Positions 25,251 to 34,484 are shown, counted from the first letter of the stretch. The stretch is DNA of 45,719 nt from Phycisphaerales bacterium (GCA_947459215.1 CANHCQ010000028.1:1-45719), one strand, 5' to 3'. Numbers and translations are program-made. Notes: generated from the sequence alone by a model not told the origin.

Positions 25251-26144
25251 ATGTCCACCCCCACCGCCCCCACCACCTCCGACGCGCCCAGCCAGAGTGC
25301 GGACGCGAGCTACCACGCCGCGAACCGCGCCGATCGGCTCGCCGCCAGCGTTGCGCACCCGACGGGTGCCCCGATCATCGAGCTTCGCGATGTCCACAAG
25401 GCGTTCGGGCCGCAGAAGGTGCTCGCGGGGCTGAATCTCGCGATCGAGCCGGGCAAGACGACGGTGGTCCTCGGCCCCTCGGGCTCGGGCAAGAGCGTGA
25501 TGCTCAAGCACATCGTCGGGCTGCTGCGTCCCGACCGGGGCGAGGTCTTTTTCGACAGCCATCGCATTGACAACCGCCGCGAGCGCGATCTCACCGAGAT
25601 CCGGCTGCAGATCGGTCTGGTCTTCCAGATGAGCGCGCTCTTCGACTCGATGACCGTCGAGGAGAACATCGAGTTCCCGCTCCGCGAGCACACCAAGCTC
25701 ACCCGCGAAGAACGTCACGAACGCGTGCGTGAAGCCCTCGCCACCGTCGATCTGCCCGGCATCGAGCACAAGCTCCCAGCGCAGCTCTCGGGCGGGCAGC
25801 GCAAACGCGTCGCCCTCGCCCGGGCGGTCGTCCTGCAGCCTCGGGTCGTCCTCTACGACGAACCTACGACCGGCCTCGATCCCATCCGCTCCGACGGCAT
25901 CAACGAGCTCATTCTCAAGCTCAAGAACACCATGGGTGTCACCGGCATCGTCGTCACCCACGATCTGGTCTCGGCCCGGAAGGTCGCCGATCGATGTGTG
26001 CTCCTGCTCAACGGAAAGGTCGCCGCGGACGGCACATACGACGAGCTCGAGAACCACCCCGAAGCCCGCGTCCGCCAGTTCCTCATCGGCCGCTACGACC
26101 ACGAGGACGAACAGGACGACGCCCCCGGACGCAGCGGCAAGTGA
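25251..26144 (+). CDS. MlaF-type ABC ATPase (lipid transport)
   Basis: A 297-residue ABC ATPase. The canonical domain begins at IIELRDVHKAFG (residue 42): Walker A GPSGSGKS (75-82), Q-loop GLVFQMSALFDSMTVEENIEFPL, signature LSGGQRKR (179-186), Walker B VVLYDEP (199-205), HDL switch. The FQMSALFDSMTVEENIEFPLRE region is characteristic of MlaF/Ttg2A, which powers phospholipid movement between inner and outer membranes with MlaE, MlaD and MlaB. The first 41 residues (Ser/Thr/Ala-rich) are an extension not usual in the family, and no later ATG or GTG in frame would remove it. It is 71 bp upstream of mlaD; an MlaE permease gene is missing from the locus. Confidence 0.9.
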   Translation: MSTPTAPTTSDAPSQSADASYHAANRADRLAASVAHPTGAPIIELRDVHKAFGPQKVLAGLNLAIEPGKTTVVLGPSGSGKSVMLKHIVGLLRPDRGEVFFDSHRIDNRRERDLTEIRLQIGLVFQMSALFDSMTVEENIEFPLREHTKLTREERHERVREALATVDLPGIEHKLPAQLSGGQRKRVALARAVVLQPRVVLYDEPTTGLDPIRSDGINELILKLKNTMGVTGIVVTHDLVSARKVADRCVLLLNGKVAADGTYDELENHPEARVRQFLIGRYDHEDEQDDAPGRSGK

Positions 26145-26215
26145 ACCCGCGCCGCTGAACTCATACAGTCGCCCGTTGGAAGCACGCCCCGAGCAGGACG
26201 CTCACAGGACCGAAG

Positions 26216-27268
26216 ATGAACCGCGCCGTTGTTCGTGACTTTCTGGTTGGACTCACCGCCATCCTCGGCGTTGCCGGGCTGGTCTTCATGCTCATGCTCT
26301 TCGGGGAACTCCGCAAGGGCCTCGAACGCGTCTATCCCGTCAAGATCTCCATGCCCGACGCCTCCGGCATCAGCGGCACCTCGCCCGTCCTCTTCAACGG
26401 CGTCCGCGTCGGCACCATCACCAAGCTCGAAGTCGCCGATCCCCCCACCGACGGTATGATCGCCACACTCTCCGTCGACCGCGGCGTCAAGATCCCCCGC
26501 GATCTGGCGGTGTCCGTCGAAACCCGCTTCATCGGTGACTCCGCCCTCGCCCTCGGCTTCGCCGACAACGCCGACCGCTCGCAGTACATCGGCGAAAGCG
26601 AATACGCCGCGGGCGGGAGCGCCAAGCCGATCCGCGTCGTCCCCCGCACGCTCTTTGGTGACCTCAAGAAGCCCATCGAACAGCTCTCCGCCACCGCGAC
26701 CAAGTTCGAGAAGTTTGCGGACACCTACACCAAGCTCGGCGAGAGCCTCCAGGGTTTGCTCGGCAGCCCGAAGACGACGTCGGACATGTCGATGAGCAAT
26801 CCCTCCGGCGGCGGCAAGGAACCCGTCACGATCGCCGATCTGGTAGCCCGCGCCGACACCACGCTCGCCGCGATGCAGAAGTGGCTGACCGACGAGCAGC
26901 TGCTCGCCAGCATCAAGGACTCCACCAACAAGCTCGGCACGCTTCTGGACGAGGCAAAGGCCGCCGCCAAGTCGATCGACGACGCTGCCAAGGGAATCGA
27001 CACCAAGGCCGAGCGTGCCGCCGTCGCCGTGGAAGCCCTCGCCAAGGACGCCAAGGCCACACTCGCCACGCTCGACACGGCGCTCGCCGACGCGGGCGAG
27101 ATCGCCGCCAAGATCAACCGAGGCGAAGGCACCGCCGGACAGCTCGTCAACAACCCCGATCTCTATCGCTCGCTCAACGGCGCAGCCGAACGCCTCGATA
27201 AGGCGCTCGCGGACTTGCAGCTCGTCCTGCAGAAGTTCAAGCAGGAAGGCATCAAGATCGGGCTCTGA
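26216..27268 (+). CDS. MlaD-family (MCE) lipid-binding protein
   Basis: A 350-residue protein from ATG 26216 with AGGACCGAAG upstream. One N-terminal membrane segment (FLVGLTAILGVAGLVFMLMLFG, 9-30) is followed by an MCE domain (38-125: YPVKISMPDASGISGTSPVLFNGVRVGTI, then VSVETRFIGDSALAL), as in MlaD. The C-terminal 200 residues are helical: a coiled coil (IEQLSATATKFEKFADTYTKLGESLQGLLG) and a long Ala/Lys/Asp-rich helical region with repeats of AKA and DDAAKG type. Such tails in MCE proteins are thought to extend into the periplasm and form the hexamer's needle or barrel. It follows the MlaF-like ATPase and would bind phospholipid in the periplasm. Its stop is six bases from the converging amidohydrolase stop. 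Confidence 0.92.
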   Translation: MNRAVVRDFLVGLTAILGVAGLVFMLMLFGELRKGLERVYPVKISMPDASGISGTSPVLFNGVRVGTITKLEVADPPTDGMIATLSVDRGVKIPRDLAVSVETRFIGDSALALGFADNADRSQYIGESEYAAGGSAKPIRVVPRTLFGDLKKPIEQLSATATKFEKFADTYTKLGESLQGLLGSPKTTSDMSMSNPSGGGKEPVTIADLVARADTTLAAMQKWLTDEQLLASIKDSTNKLGTLLDEAKAAAKSIDDAAKGIDTKAERAAVAVEALAKDAKATLATLDTALADAGEIAAKINRGEGTAGQLVNNPDLYRSLNGAAERLDKALADLQLVLQKFKQEGIKIGL

Positions 27269-27274
27269 GCGACC

Positions 27275-28663
27275 TTACTTCTTGATTTCGTTCTTCAGTT
27301 CGCCCATCTGGCGGTAGCGCTCTTTGTACTTCTCGTACAGCTTCGTCTGCTTGTTCGAAAGGTCAAGCCGCTTCCCGTCCACGTACGCGTCCACGATCTG
27401 AGTTGTGATCTCCAGGGGCGAGCCAGTCGTCACGATCACGGTCGCGTCCTTGCCCTTCTCCAGCGAGCCGAGGTGATCGGCCACACCGAGGATCTCAGCC
27501 GCGGACAACGTGACCGAGCGAATCGCATCGTCGTGGCTCAGGCCGTGCGCCATCGCCATGCCCGCCGCATAAGGCGTGTTCCGCTCGTGCGGCGTTTCCT
27601 CGCCGCTGCTGATGGCGAACCGCACACCAAGCTCCTTCAGCTTCGCCGGAAGCGCGAAAGTCTGGTTGTAATCCGAGTCGTCGCGCTTGGGGAACCGCAG
27701 CGTGCCCTGCACGATCACCGGCACGTCATGCTTCTTGAGCAGTTCCGAGCACAACGGCGCGTCGTAGCCGCCGACGATCACGCAGCGCAGCTCATGTTCG
27801 GCCGCCCACGCCACCGCGGCGTTGATCTGATCAACGTCGTTCGCGGTGATGTAGACCGGCTTGCGGGTCTTCGGCTCGCCTTCCACGCACGCCCGCAGCG
27901 CTTCATAGCGCAGGTCCGTGGGTGTCGAGGGATCGGTATTCTTCGCCACCACATAGCTCTTGGCGGCACGGAACATCGCGTCGATCGTGTCGATCTGCTG
28001 ACGCGTCCTCTTGCGCTGCTCGGCCTCGGGCGTGCGGACGAAAAAGCTCTGCACCGGACGCATCGACGGCCACTCGATCACGGTGCCGATCGAGCGTGAA
28101 ACCGCCATGTCCTCCCACGTCCAGCCCTCGAGCTTGATGACCGCCGGCTGCCCCGGCATCGTGCCGCCCTGCGGGAAGACGCCCGCCGCCAACACGCCGT
28201 TGGAGCGCGTCACCGTCAGGTTGTTCGAGTCCGCGTTCACCGCGGCGATCGCCCGAACCTCGGGCGAGAAGTCGCCGGCCTCATTGAAATCGCGGCTCGC
28301 GTCGAGCATCGCGATCTCGTCGAGCCCCAACTGCGTGTACGGCGCGATCATGCCCGGATAGACATGCTTGCCCTTGCCATCCACAAACAGCGGACCGGGC
28401 GCCGCCCACGACGCGACCTTCTCCATCTCCGCGAACTGCTGCTCGGTGTAGAGCCCTTCGATCTTGCCGCCCGAAAGCATGATCACGCCGTTCTCGATCG
28501 GGGCCGCGCTCACCGGATGGATGGTCGCTCCACGAATCACCACCGCACGGCTTTGGGCCGGGGCTTTCACCGTCAAGTCCTGCCCCCACGCCGTGGCGCA
28601 CGCCGCAACCACCGCCGTCACCGCCGCCACACCGATCACACGCCGCATTACCGCTGCACTCAT
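27275..28663 (-). CDS. Secreted amidohydrolase-like protein, metal site apparently lost
   Basis: A 462-residue protein from ATG 28663, with GGAG before it; a TTG at 28675 is less likely. Residues 1-28 form a signal peptide (ending ACATAWGQ). The fold is amidohydrolase/imidazolonepropionase-like: the beta-sandwich start (VVIRGATIHPVSAAPIENGVIMLSGGKIEGL) and the C-terminal return (AEILGVADHLGSLEKGKDATVIVTTGSPLEITTQIVDAYVDGKRLDL) are clear. The usual metal motif PGxIDxHxH is replaced by PGMIAPYTQLGLDEI, with no HxH, so catalysis of the usual type is doubtful. It follows the 1305-aa tandem amidohydrolase by 71 bp on the same strand and probably shares its operon; the pair may function together, with this one as structural or binding subunit. 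Substrate unknown. Confidence 0.85.
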   Translation of the reverse strand: MSAAVMRRVIGVAAVTAVVAACATAWGQDLTVKAPAQSRAVVIRGATIHPVSAAPIENGVIMLSGGKIEGLYTEQQFAEMEKVASWAAPGPLFVDGKGKHVYPGMIAPYTQLGLDEIAMLDASRDFNEAGDFSPEVRAIAAVNADSNNLTVTRSNGVLAAGVFPQGGTMPGQPAVIKLEGWTWEDMAVSRSIGTVIEWPSMRPVQSFFVRTPEAEQRKRTRQQIDTIDAMFRAAKSYVVAKNTDPSTPTDLRYEALRACVEGEPKTRKPVYITANDVDQINAAVAWAAEHELRCVIVGGYDAPLCSELLKKHDVPVIVQGTLRFPKRDDSDYNQTFALPAKLKELGVRFAISSGEETPHERNTPYAAGMAMAHGLSHDDAIRSVTLSAAEILGVADHLGSLEKGKDATVIVTTGSPLEITTQIVDAYVDGKRLDLSNKQTKLYEKYKERYRQMGELKNEIKK

Positions 28664-28734
28664 GACAAACTCCAATCAGCACGCCACCAACCAACACATC
28701 CCTAAGTCCTAAGTCCTTCCCCCCACCCTCCCCA

Positions 28735-31700
28735 CTACTCATGCAACACCCCGCACCCGCACACCCCGGGCATGTTCGGGTCGAGAGAGCCGCGGCGATT
28801 CAGGCGATCGATGATCCACCGGTCGCGGGCCCGATCGGCCGCGTCCAGTTCCACCGCGTCGGCTTCGCTGGCATCCCTCGAACCTTCGTCCCCGCCGCCG
28901 CGGCTTGCCGGCTCCTTTTTCAACTTCTGCACGATGCGCTCGCGGTGTGACTTGTTCTGCTCGCGCAGCGCCTTGTCCATCTCGATCGAGAACATCACGC
29001 GGCCGTCGATATACGTCCGCTCCGCCCGCGTCGCCACCGACATCGGACTCGCGGACCAGATCACCACGTCCGCGTCCTTGCCAACCTCGAGGCTTCCCGT
29101 CCGTCCCTCGATCCCGAGCTGGATCGCGGGGTTGATCGTCACGAACTTGAAAGCCTCCGCCTCGCTCAGCCCGCCGTACTTCACCGCCTTGGCTGCCTCC
29201 AGGTTCATGCGTCGGGCCAGGTCGTCGCTGTCGCTGTTGTAACTGACGACCGCGCCCACTTCGTGCATCAGCGTCGGACCCTGCGCGATGGCGTCCTGCA
29301 CTTCAAGCTTGAAGTTCCACCAATCGGAGAACGCGCTCGCTCCCCGCGCCGAATCGCGGACCTCGACCGCCGCCTTGTAGCCCTCGAGGATGTGCTGGAA
29401 CGTACCGATCTGGAATCCGAATTCCTTGGCCACGCGTGCCAGCATGACGATCTCGTCCTGGCGATAGCTGTGGCAGTGCACCAGACGTGTTCCCTCCAGC
29501 ACTTCTGCCAGAGCCTCCAGTTCAAAGTCCCGCCGCGGCGGCAGCACCGGCGCATCCTTCGTCCCGCGTGCCCCCGCGGCCCACGCCGCCCAGGCACGCC
29601 GATACTCCCGCGCTGCCGTCAGGCGATCGCGGATAATCGTCTCCACACCCATGCGCGTCTGCGGATACCGCCGCCTCGCCTCGCCCGCGCCCCAGTTCAC
29701 CGCCCGCGGATTCTCACCCAGCGCCCACTTCACGCCCGACGGGATGGCGTCCCGCTTGGACGCTCCCGGGGCATACGGATTCGCATCGGAATAGGTCGAC
29801 CGACCTGCGAAATGCAGATCATCCGGGGCCGTCGCACCCCAGCGGTTCTTGTTCACCGCGTTCTGTCCGCCGATCGCGTTCGCGCTGCCGTGCAGGTTGT
29901 TCACCGTCGTCACGCCGCCGGCGAGCTGCCGGTACCACGAGATCGAGTCCGGATCGGTGACATCCTGGATCCGCACCTCGCTGGTGATCGCCTGCCCGCC
30001 CTCGTTCACGCCGCGGCTGATGCCGGTGTGGCTATGACAATCGATGATCCCGGGCGTCACATGCTTCCCGGTCGCATCGATGATCGTCGCGCCTTCGATC
30101 GTCGGAGCGGCACCGTCGCCCACCGCCTGGATCTTTCCGTCCTTCAAGACCACATAGCCCTTGGGAATGATCCCCTTGGGGCCGGAGGTCCACACCGTGG
30201 CGTTCGCGATCACGATCGTCGCGGACGGCGTGGCGTACTCGGCCCGGTCTTCACGTGCGTACGCGCCGAACGGATAGCCGAGCGCCTCGGGCAACTCGGC
30301 CAGCATCTCGGGGTCGCCGGCTCGCTTCTCGCCCTTCCACGCCCGCGTCGAACCATCGGGCAGAACCATCGTGCCCGACACGCTGTCGCCAGCGATGGTC
30401 GCTTCCACTTTCACCAGCGTCTTGCCGTTCTCGGCCGCCGGTCCTTTGTTCATCTTGTTCATGTCCACGACATAGCGCACCGTCGCGCCGTCAATCACAA
30501 CGTCATCCGCGTCGATCGCGGTATTCCCCTGCCGCAACGTCACCTTGCGGTCCTTGCGGATGCTGATCAACGCCCCGTCGTTCGCCGTGTCGTCGATCTG
30601 GGTCAGCTTGTACACCCCGATCACCGACGCCTCACGCGGCTTGGCCTCCGCCTCGCCCCCACTGGCCTTGCGTTCCGCCCGCCACTTCAGCACATCGCCG
30701 CTCGCGGTGCGCGCCAACCCGCTCATCGAAGTGTTGTTGGGCGCCACGGTCGCCGTCGAGGTGTAGATTCCTTCACCACCAAACGGCGCGTGATCGAACG
30801 AGAACTGGACACGCCGAGAGTCAAACGCCACGCCCTTGGCCTTTACCGTCGCGACCTTGGGCTTGCCCTTCTCGTCCTTCGCTTCGATGAACGACTTCTT
30901 GATCGAGAGTTCGCCGCTCTCGGTAAAGATCATCTCGATCGTGCCGTCGTTGATCCGCGCCGGCGGCTCGAGCGTCAGGTCCCACGTGCCCGCCAGCGTT
31001 CCGGCGTTCACCGGCGCGACTTCGTAGCGCACGCCGTCGACGTACACCTCGCGGATCTCGGCCTTGGGCTTCTTCGCGTCCTTCTTCTCGCCACGCTCGT
31101 CGCCGGGCTTGCCAGAGTCCTTGTCCGCGTCCTTCGCCAAATCCTTTTCAGAAGCCTTTTCGGAAACCTTTTCGTCTTCCTTGTCGCCCTTCTTCTCGCC
31201 GGCCTTCTCCTCTGTCTTCCCGTCGGCCTTCCCGTCGGCTTTCTTCTTCTCCGCGGCCTTCAGGTCGCCGAGGTCCAGCGTGAACAGATCACCCGACGCC
31301 ACGACGAAGCTCGCCACCTTCCCGACGTCGAGCGTGCCCAGGTCCTTTTCCACCCCCAGGATCGCCGCAGGCTCGGTCGTCAACATCGCCAGCGCATCCT
31401 GCCCGCTCAGCCCGTAGCGCATCGCCTTCTCGAGATTGCCTCGGAACTCGCTCTTGCGCCGCAGATCCGCCGTCGTCACCGCGACCTTGACGCCCTTGTC
31501 CTTCAGCCGGCGCAAATTGCTCGGCGCCTGCTCCCACGTCATCAGCTCCCGCAGCCCCGCCGCCTCCGCCGCACCGAACGTCGCCACGTCCGGCGTCCGC
31601 GGGAACGCCAATGGCACAACGACCGGCGTGGTCGTCCCCGCCGCCTCGACAATCGCGTCGAGCCGCCGGAACTCCAGCCCGCTGCCCTTCAGGATCAGCT

Positions 31701-32652
31701 TCCGCCCGAACTCCTTGGCGATCTTCGCCGCTCGCAGGGCTTCGAGTTCATCGCCGGTCGCAACATACAAGGGCACGTCCTTCGAGATCAGCGCATCAAT
31801 CGCGCTCGACGGCACGTCGAACCCGTCCTTGCGCGTCTGTCCGGTCCAATCTGCATCGCTCAGCGTCTGGCGGATCATCGCGATCGCGCCCATCTCCGAC
31901 GACGGGTACGACGGCCAGCGCTCCGGATCGCTCATGTCCACCGCCGCACGCCGCCCGCCGGAAAGCTCAAACGCCAGGGCGTGGAAGACTTCCTCCCGAT
32001 ACACGGGCGGCCGTTCGCTGCCCACGCCCTCGGGCTTGCGTCCAAGGCTCACCACCGCGCCGCGACCGCGGAACACCCCGCCCTGCCGCGAAGGCTGCGG
32101 CCCGACATCTTCGTCATCCCCCGCGCCCGAGCGACCCGCCTCGGCGTTCACCGGCACCAACGCCGCCGCGACAAACCCCTGCGACCGCAGCGCGTCCGCA
32201 TCTCGCTCACCCAAGCCGTTTCCGTCGAGCACGCTCCGCTGCGGCAGCACCTTGCTGCTCCAGTGGGCGCCCGGCGCGGTCACGTCCGGCAGCGGCGTCG
32301 CCGCCTCCACAAACGCATCGATGAACCCCGGGTAGATGTGCAGCCCGGTGCAATCCCGCACCGTCGGCCCGATCGGAGTCGGCGCCGGCTTGCCGCCCTC
32401 ACCGATCAAGATCGCCGCGATCCGACCGTCGCGAACCACCAGCGTTGCATTGGGCACCGACTTACCCGGCGCGACGTGCAACGTCGCGTTGGTGAAGGCT
32501 TGCCAGCCCAGGTCCGTCCGCCGCACGCCGTTCGTCGGCGCGGCCGTGGTCGCTCGACCGCTCGGCGCGGTCTGGGCGCTGCTCAGACTGGAAAGAACCG
32601 AAGCTCCGACACACGCCGCGAACGCGGCAACGACCGACACGAGGTGACGCAT
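28735..32652 (-). CDS. Secreted tandem amidohydrolase, 1305 aa (degenerate N half, intact C half)
   Basis: Starts at ATG 32652 with a signal peptide (1-26, ending SLSSAQ). The N-terminal amidohydrolase-like unit (about 45-460) has the beta-sandwich ends (TLVVRDGRIAAIL; ILGVEKDLGTLDVGKVASFVVASGDLF) but its metal motif is PGFIDAFVEA, lacking HxH. A Lys/Glu/Asp low-complexity linker follows (467-533, KKKADGKADGKTEEKAGEKK...). Residues 540-790 are a beta-rich region (two VSGTM/GSLSG-like blocks, GTWDLTLEPPARINDG). The second unit (805-1230) is complete, with PGIIDCHSH (H873, H875), VHCHS and FQHILEGYK, NSDSDDLARRMN and the closing ILGIEG...LEVGKDADVVIW-like strand. It ends in a Gly-Cys segment (GVCGCGVLHE). 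It should be a periplasmic hydrolase of unknown amide substrate. Confidence 0.88.
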   Translation of the reverse strand: MRHLVSVVAAFAACVGASVLSSLSSAQTAPSGRATTAAPTNGVRRTDLGWQAFTNATLHVAPGKSVPNATLVVRDGRIAAILIGEGGKPAPTPIGPTVRDCTGLHIYPGFIDAFVEAATPLPDVTAPGAHWSSKVLPQRSVLDGNGLGERDADALRSQGFVAAALVPVNAEAGRSGAGDDEDVGPQPSRQGGVFRGRGAVVSLGRKPEGVGSERPPVYREEVFHALAFELSGGRRAAVDMSDPERWPSYPSSEMGAIAMIRQTLSDADWTGQTRKDGFDVPSSAIDALISKDVPLYVATGDELEALRAAKIAKEFGRKLILKGSGLEFRRLDAIVEAAGTTTPVVVPLAFPRTPDVATFGAAEAAGLRELMTWEQAPSNLRRLKDKGVKVAVTTADLRRKSEFRGNLEKAMRYGLSGQDALAMLTTEPAAILGVEKDLGTLDVGKVASFVVASGDLFTLDLGDLKAAEKKKADGKADGKTEEKAGEKKGDKEDEKVSEKASEKDLAKDADKDSGKPGDERGEKKDAKKPKAEIREVYVDGVRYEVAPVNAGTLAGTWDLTLEPPARINDGTIEMIFTESGELSIKKSFIEAKDEKGKPKVATVKAKGVAFDSRRVQFSFDHAPFGGEGIYTSTATVAPNNTSMSGLARTASGDVLKWRAERKASGGEAEAKPREASVIGVYKLTQIDDTANDGALISIRKDRKVTLRQGNTAIDADDVVIDGATVRYVVDMNKMNKGPAAENGKTLVKVEATIAGDSVSGTMVLPDGSTRAWKGEKRAGDPEMLAELPEALGYPFGAYAREDRAEYATPSATIVIANATVWTSGPKGIIPKGYVVLKDGKIQAVGDGAAPTIEGATIIDATGKHVTPGIIDCHSHTGISRGVNEGGQAITSEVRIQDVTDPDSISWYRQLAGGVTTVNNLHGSANAIGGQNAVNKNRWGATAPDDLHFAGRSTYSDANPYAPGASKRDAIPSGVKWALGENPRAVNWGAGEARRRYPQTRMGVETIIRDRLTAAREYRRAWAAWAAGARGTKDAPVLPPRRDFELEALAEVLEGTRLVHCHSYRQDEIVMLARVAKEFGFQIGTFQHILEGYKAAVEVRDSARGASAFSDWWNFKLEVQDAIAQGPTLMHEVGAVVSYNSDSDDLARRMNLEAAKAVKYGGLSEAEAFKFVTINPAIQLGIEGRTGSLEVGKDADVVIWSASPMSVATRAERTYIDGRVMFSIEMDKALREQNKSHRERIVQKLKKEPASRGGGDEGSRDASEADAVELDAADRARDRWIIDRLNRRGSLDPNMPGVCGCGVLHE

Positions 32653-32742
32653 GGTCGGGAGTGTACCGGATCACAAGGCGTCCGATGCAACCGGGACTTC
32701 CCGGGGGTCGGGCTCCCTCGCCACGCCTGTCCGAACCCGCGA

Positions 32743-33456
32743 TCAGCCTCGCCGCCCGCGCCGGACAACAACGATCACAGTCATCGCCGCCAACCCCAGC
32801 ACGCCCGGCGTCGGCACGAGTGCCGTGGACACCGCATCCGCTTGCAAAAGCCGAATCGCGGCACGCATGTTGTCTCCACTCGCGGTACCGCCTTGGAAAT
32901 CAAACTTCATCGTGCCCCGGGCACTCAGCGTCGTCACATCCTGGGCGAGATAGATCCGTCCCGAGGTCACGAGCGTGCCGTTGCTCGAAACCAGCGACCC
33001 TAATCCCGCGACACTCGCGAACCCGCTGCCGTTGGCGGAGAGTTCAAGCCCCTCCACCGCCGTCATGAAGCTGCCCGCCTTGCTGCGAGCCTCGAACTGC
33101 AGCGCCGCGAGCCCTTTGCCGCTCCCCAGAGCCAGCGTCGTCGAGACGGTGCGGTTGTTGATCAACCACGTCGCCAAGCCGGTCGCGACGTTGTAGTCAA
33201 ATTGGAACTGATACGTCTGGCCGCTCACCCAATCCGAGATGTAGTTGCCGCTTGTGGCAACAGGTGCCACCGTCGAGCTTCCCCAGATCGCCGTCTTCCA
33301 GCTTCCGGCACCGGCGTTGTCGAGCCGCGCACGGGCTTCCAGAAGCGTCACGTACGTCGCGGACGAGTACCGCCCCGGATCCGTCATGGTGAACGACGCG
33401 GACGCCGCAGACGCCAGAAGACCTGCACCAGCCGTGGCCAGAATCGCGCGAACCAC
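32743..33456 (-). CDS. Secreted protein with PEP-CTERM-like PTPG C-terminal anchor
   Basis: A 237-residue protein (start GTG 33456, six bases after GGGGAG; another in-frame GTG at 33462 directly abuts that site and is less likely). It begins with a signal peptide (AILATAGAGLLASAASAS) and ends with the sorting signal VPTPGVLGLAAMTVIVVVRRGRRG: a PTP-type motif, a hydrophobic helix and an arginine cluster, the pattern of PEP-CTERM proteins processed by exosortase; in this lineage the motif is often PTPG rather than PEP. The mature part is rich in Ser, Thr, Gly and Ala and predicted beta-sandwich (YQFQFDYNVATGLATWLINNR; GLAALQFEARSKAGSFMTAVEGLELSANG). Likely a cell-surface protein. No exosortase gene is in the window. 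Confidence 0.85.
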   Translation of the reverse strand: MVRAILATAGAGLLASAASASFTMTDPGRYSSATYVTLLEARARLDNAGAGSWKTAIWGSSTVAPVATSGNYISDWVSGQTYQFQFDYNVATGLATWLINNRTVSTTLALGSGKGLAALQFEARSKAGSFMTAVEGLELSANGSGFASVAGLGSLVSSNGTLVTSGRIYLAQDVTTLSARGTMKFDFQGGTASGDNMRAAIRLLQADAVSTALVPTPGVLGLAAMTVIVVVRRGRRG

Positions 33457-33697
33457 ACGCACCTCCCCGCGGCAATCGCCGCCGGGTCAATGGTCCTTTT
33501 CGAACTGCCAACGAGCAACCGTTTGCAGCGTCTCGGGTGATCCGCCGGTTCGTCTGCAACACACGTGCGACCTGAAACGTTTATTCCGACTGGGTCCGAT
33601 CGCATCCCCCGGGCACACCTCCCGGATTCGCGGGCAGCCGAACCGCATCCGCCGACTTGCCCACACACCCGACGGCACGCCAAGCCGATACCCCTTC

Positions 33698-34321
33698 ATG
33701 GACCTCGCGGTGCACGCTCACCCTGCCATGCCAGCCTCCGCTGAAAACGCCGCCCGGCCCTGCCCGCAAAGCAGCCCGCTCGCGCCCGAGCATCTCCAAC
33801 AACTCTCCGACGCCAAACGCCGCGCCAGAAAGGTCCGCCGCGCCGCCTCGGTCGCCGCCCTCAGCGGGTGGTCCATGCTCGTCTTCGCCTGCATCTCGCT
33901 CGCCTTGGCTTTCTTCAGCGACTGGTCCGCCTGGGCCGTGGGAATCGGACTGCTGCTCGTCGCCCTCAACGAACTCCGCGGCAGCGCGATGCTCCGCCGC
34001 GCCGACCCAGCCGGTTCCAAAGTCCTCGGCTGGAACCAGCTTGTCCTCGCCGCGCTGCTCGTCGCCTACGCCACTTGGTCGCTCGCCTCCGCGCTGCGTC
34101 AACCGCCCGGAGCGTCGCTGCAGAGCGGAGACCCACAGATCGACGCCATGGCCGCCGGCATCACCTCCGCCGTCACTTACGGCCTCTACGGCACCATGGC
34201 CATCCTCGGCCTGCTGCTCCCCGGGCTCACCTCCATCTATTACTTCACCCGCGCCCGCATCGTCCGAGCGTTCCTGGCCGACACCCCCGCGTGGATCGTC
34301 GAGATCATGCGGCGGAGCTGA
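33698..34321 (+). CDS. Small integral membrane protein, unknown function
   Basis: A 207-residue protein from ATG 33698, with a second possible Met at 33728. Residues 1-50 are hydrophilic with a basic region (DAKRRARKVRRAA), then four hydrophobic segments: GWSMLVFACISLALAFF (57-73), WAVGIGLLLVAL (77-89), LVLAALLVAYATWSLA and GITSAVTYGLYGTMAILGLLLPGL. It has no recognised domain; the arrangement (basic N terminus, two close pairs of helices) suggests an inner-membrane protein. Neighbours give no clue: a surface protein lies divergently upstream and phosphofructokinase downstream. Confidence 0.75.
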   Translation: MDLAVHAHPAMPASAENAARPCPQSSPLAPEHLQQLSDAKRRARKVRRAASVAALSGWSMLVFACISLALAFFSDWSAWAVGIGLLLVALNELRGSAMLRRADPAGSKVLGWNQLVLAALLVAYATWSLASALRQPPGASLQSGDPQIDAMAAGITSAVTYGLYGTMAILGLLLPGLTSIYYFTRARIVRAFLADTPAWIVEIMRRS

Positions 34322-34448
34322 TCGCGACAATCTCCAGTGGCGCAGGCGTCCGCCCTCTGCTCCAATCCAGACACTGTCACATCCACCGCCCGCATCGACA
34401 ACCCTCTTCAGTGCCGTCGCGACGCTCCGGCGTGCCAATGTCGATCTC

Positions 34449-34477
34449 CCTCCGTAACATCTGTCACTACACGGAGG
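34449..34477 (+). promoter_or_regulatory. Hairpin predicted to cover the phosphofructokinase ribosome binding site
   Basis: CCTCCGT (34449-34455) is perfectly complementary to ACGGAGG (34471-34477), 15 bases apart. The right arm contains the GGAGG ribosome binding site, eight bases before the ATG at 34485. Folded, it would hide that site. The pairing is seen; control of translation is inferred, with no ligand or protein known. Confidence 0.5.
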
Positions 34478-34484
34478 TTCTCTC

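Noticed and set aside
29263..33003. A 1246-codon + strand frame opposite the tandem amidohydrolase
   Set aside because: Arginine- and histidine-rich product of low complexity, overlapping three real features; no ribosome binding site.
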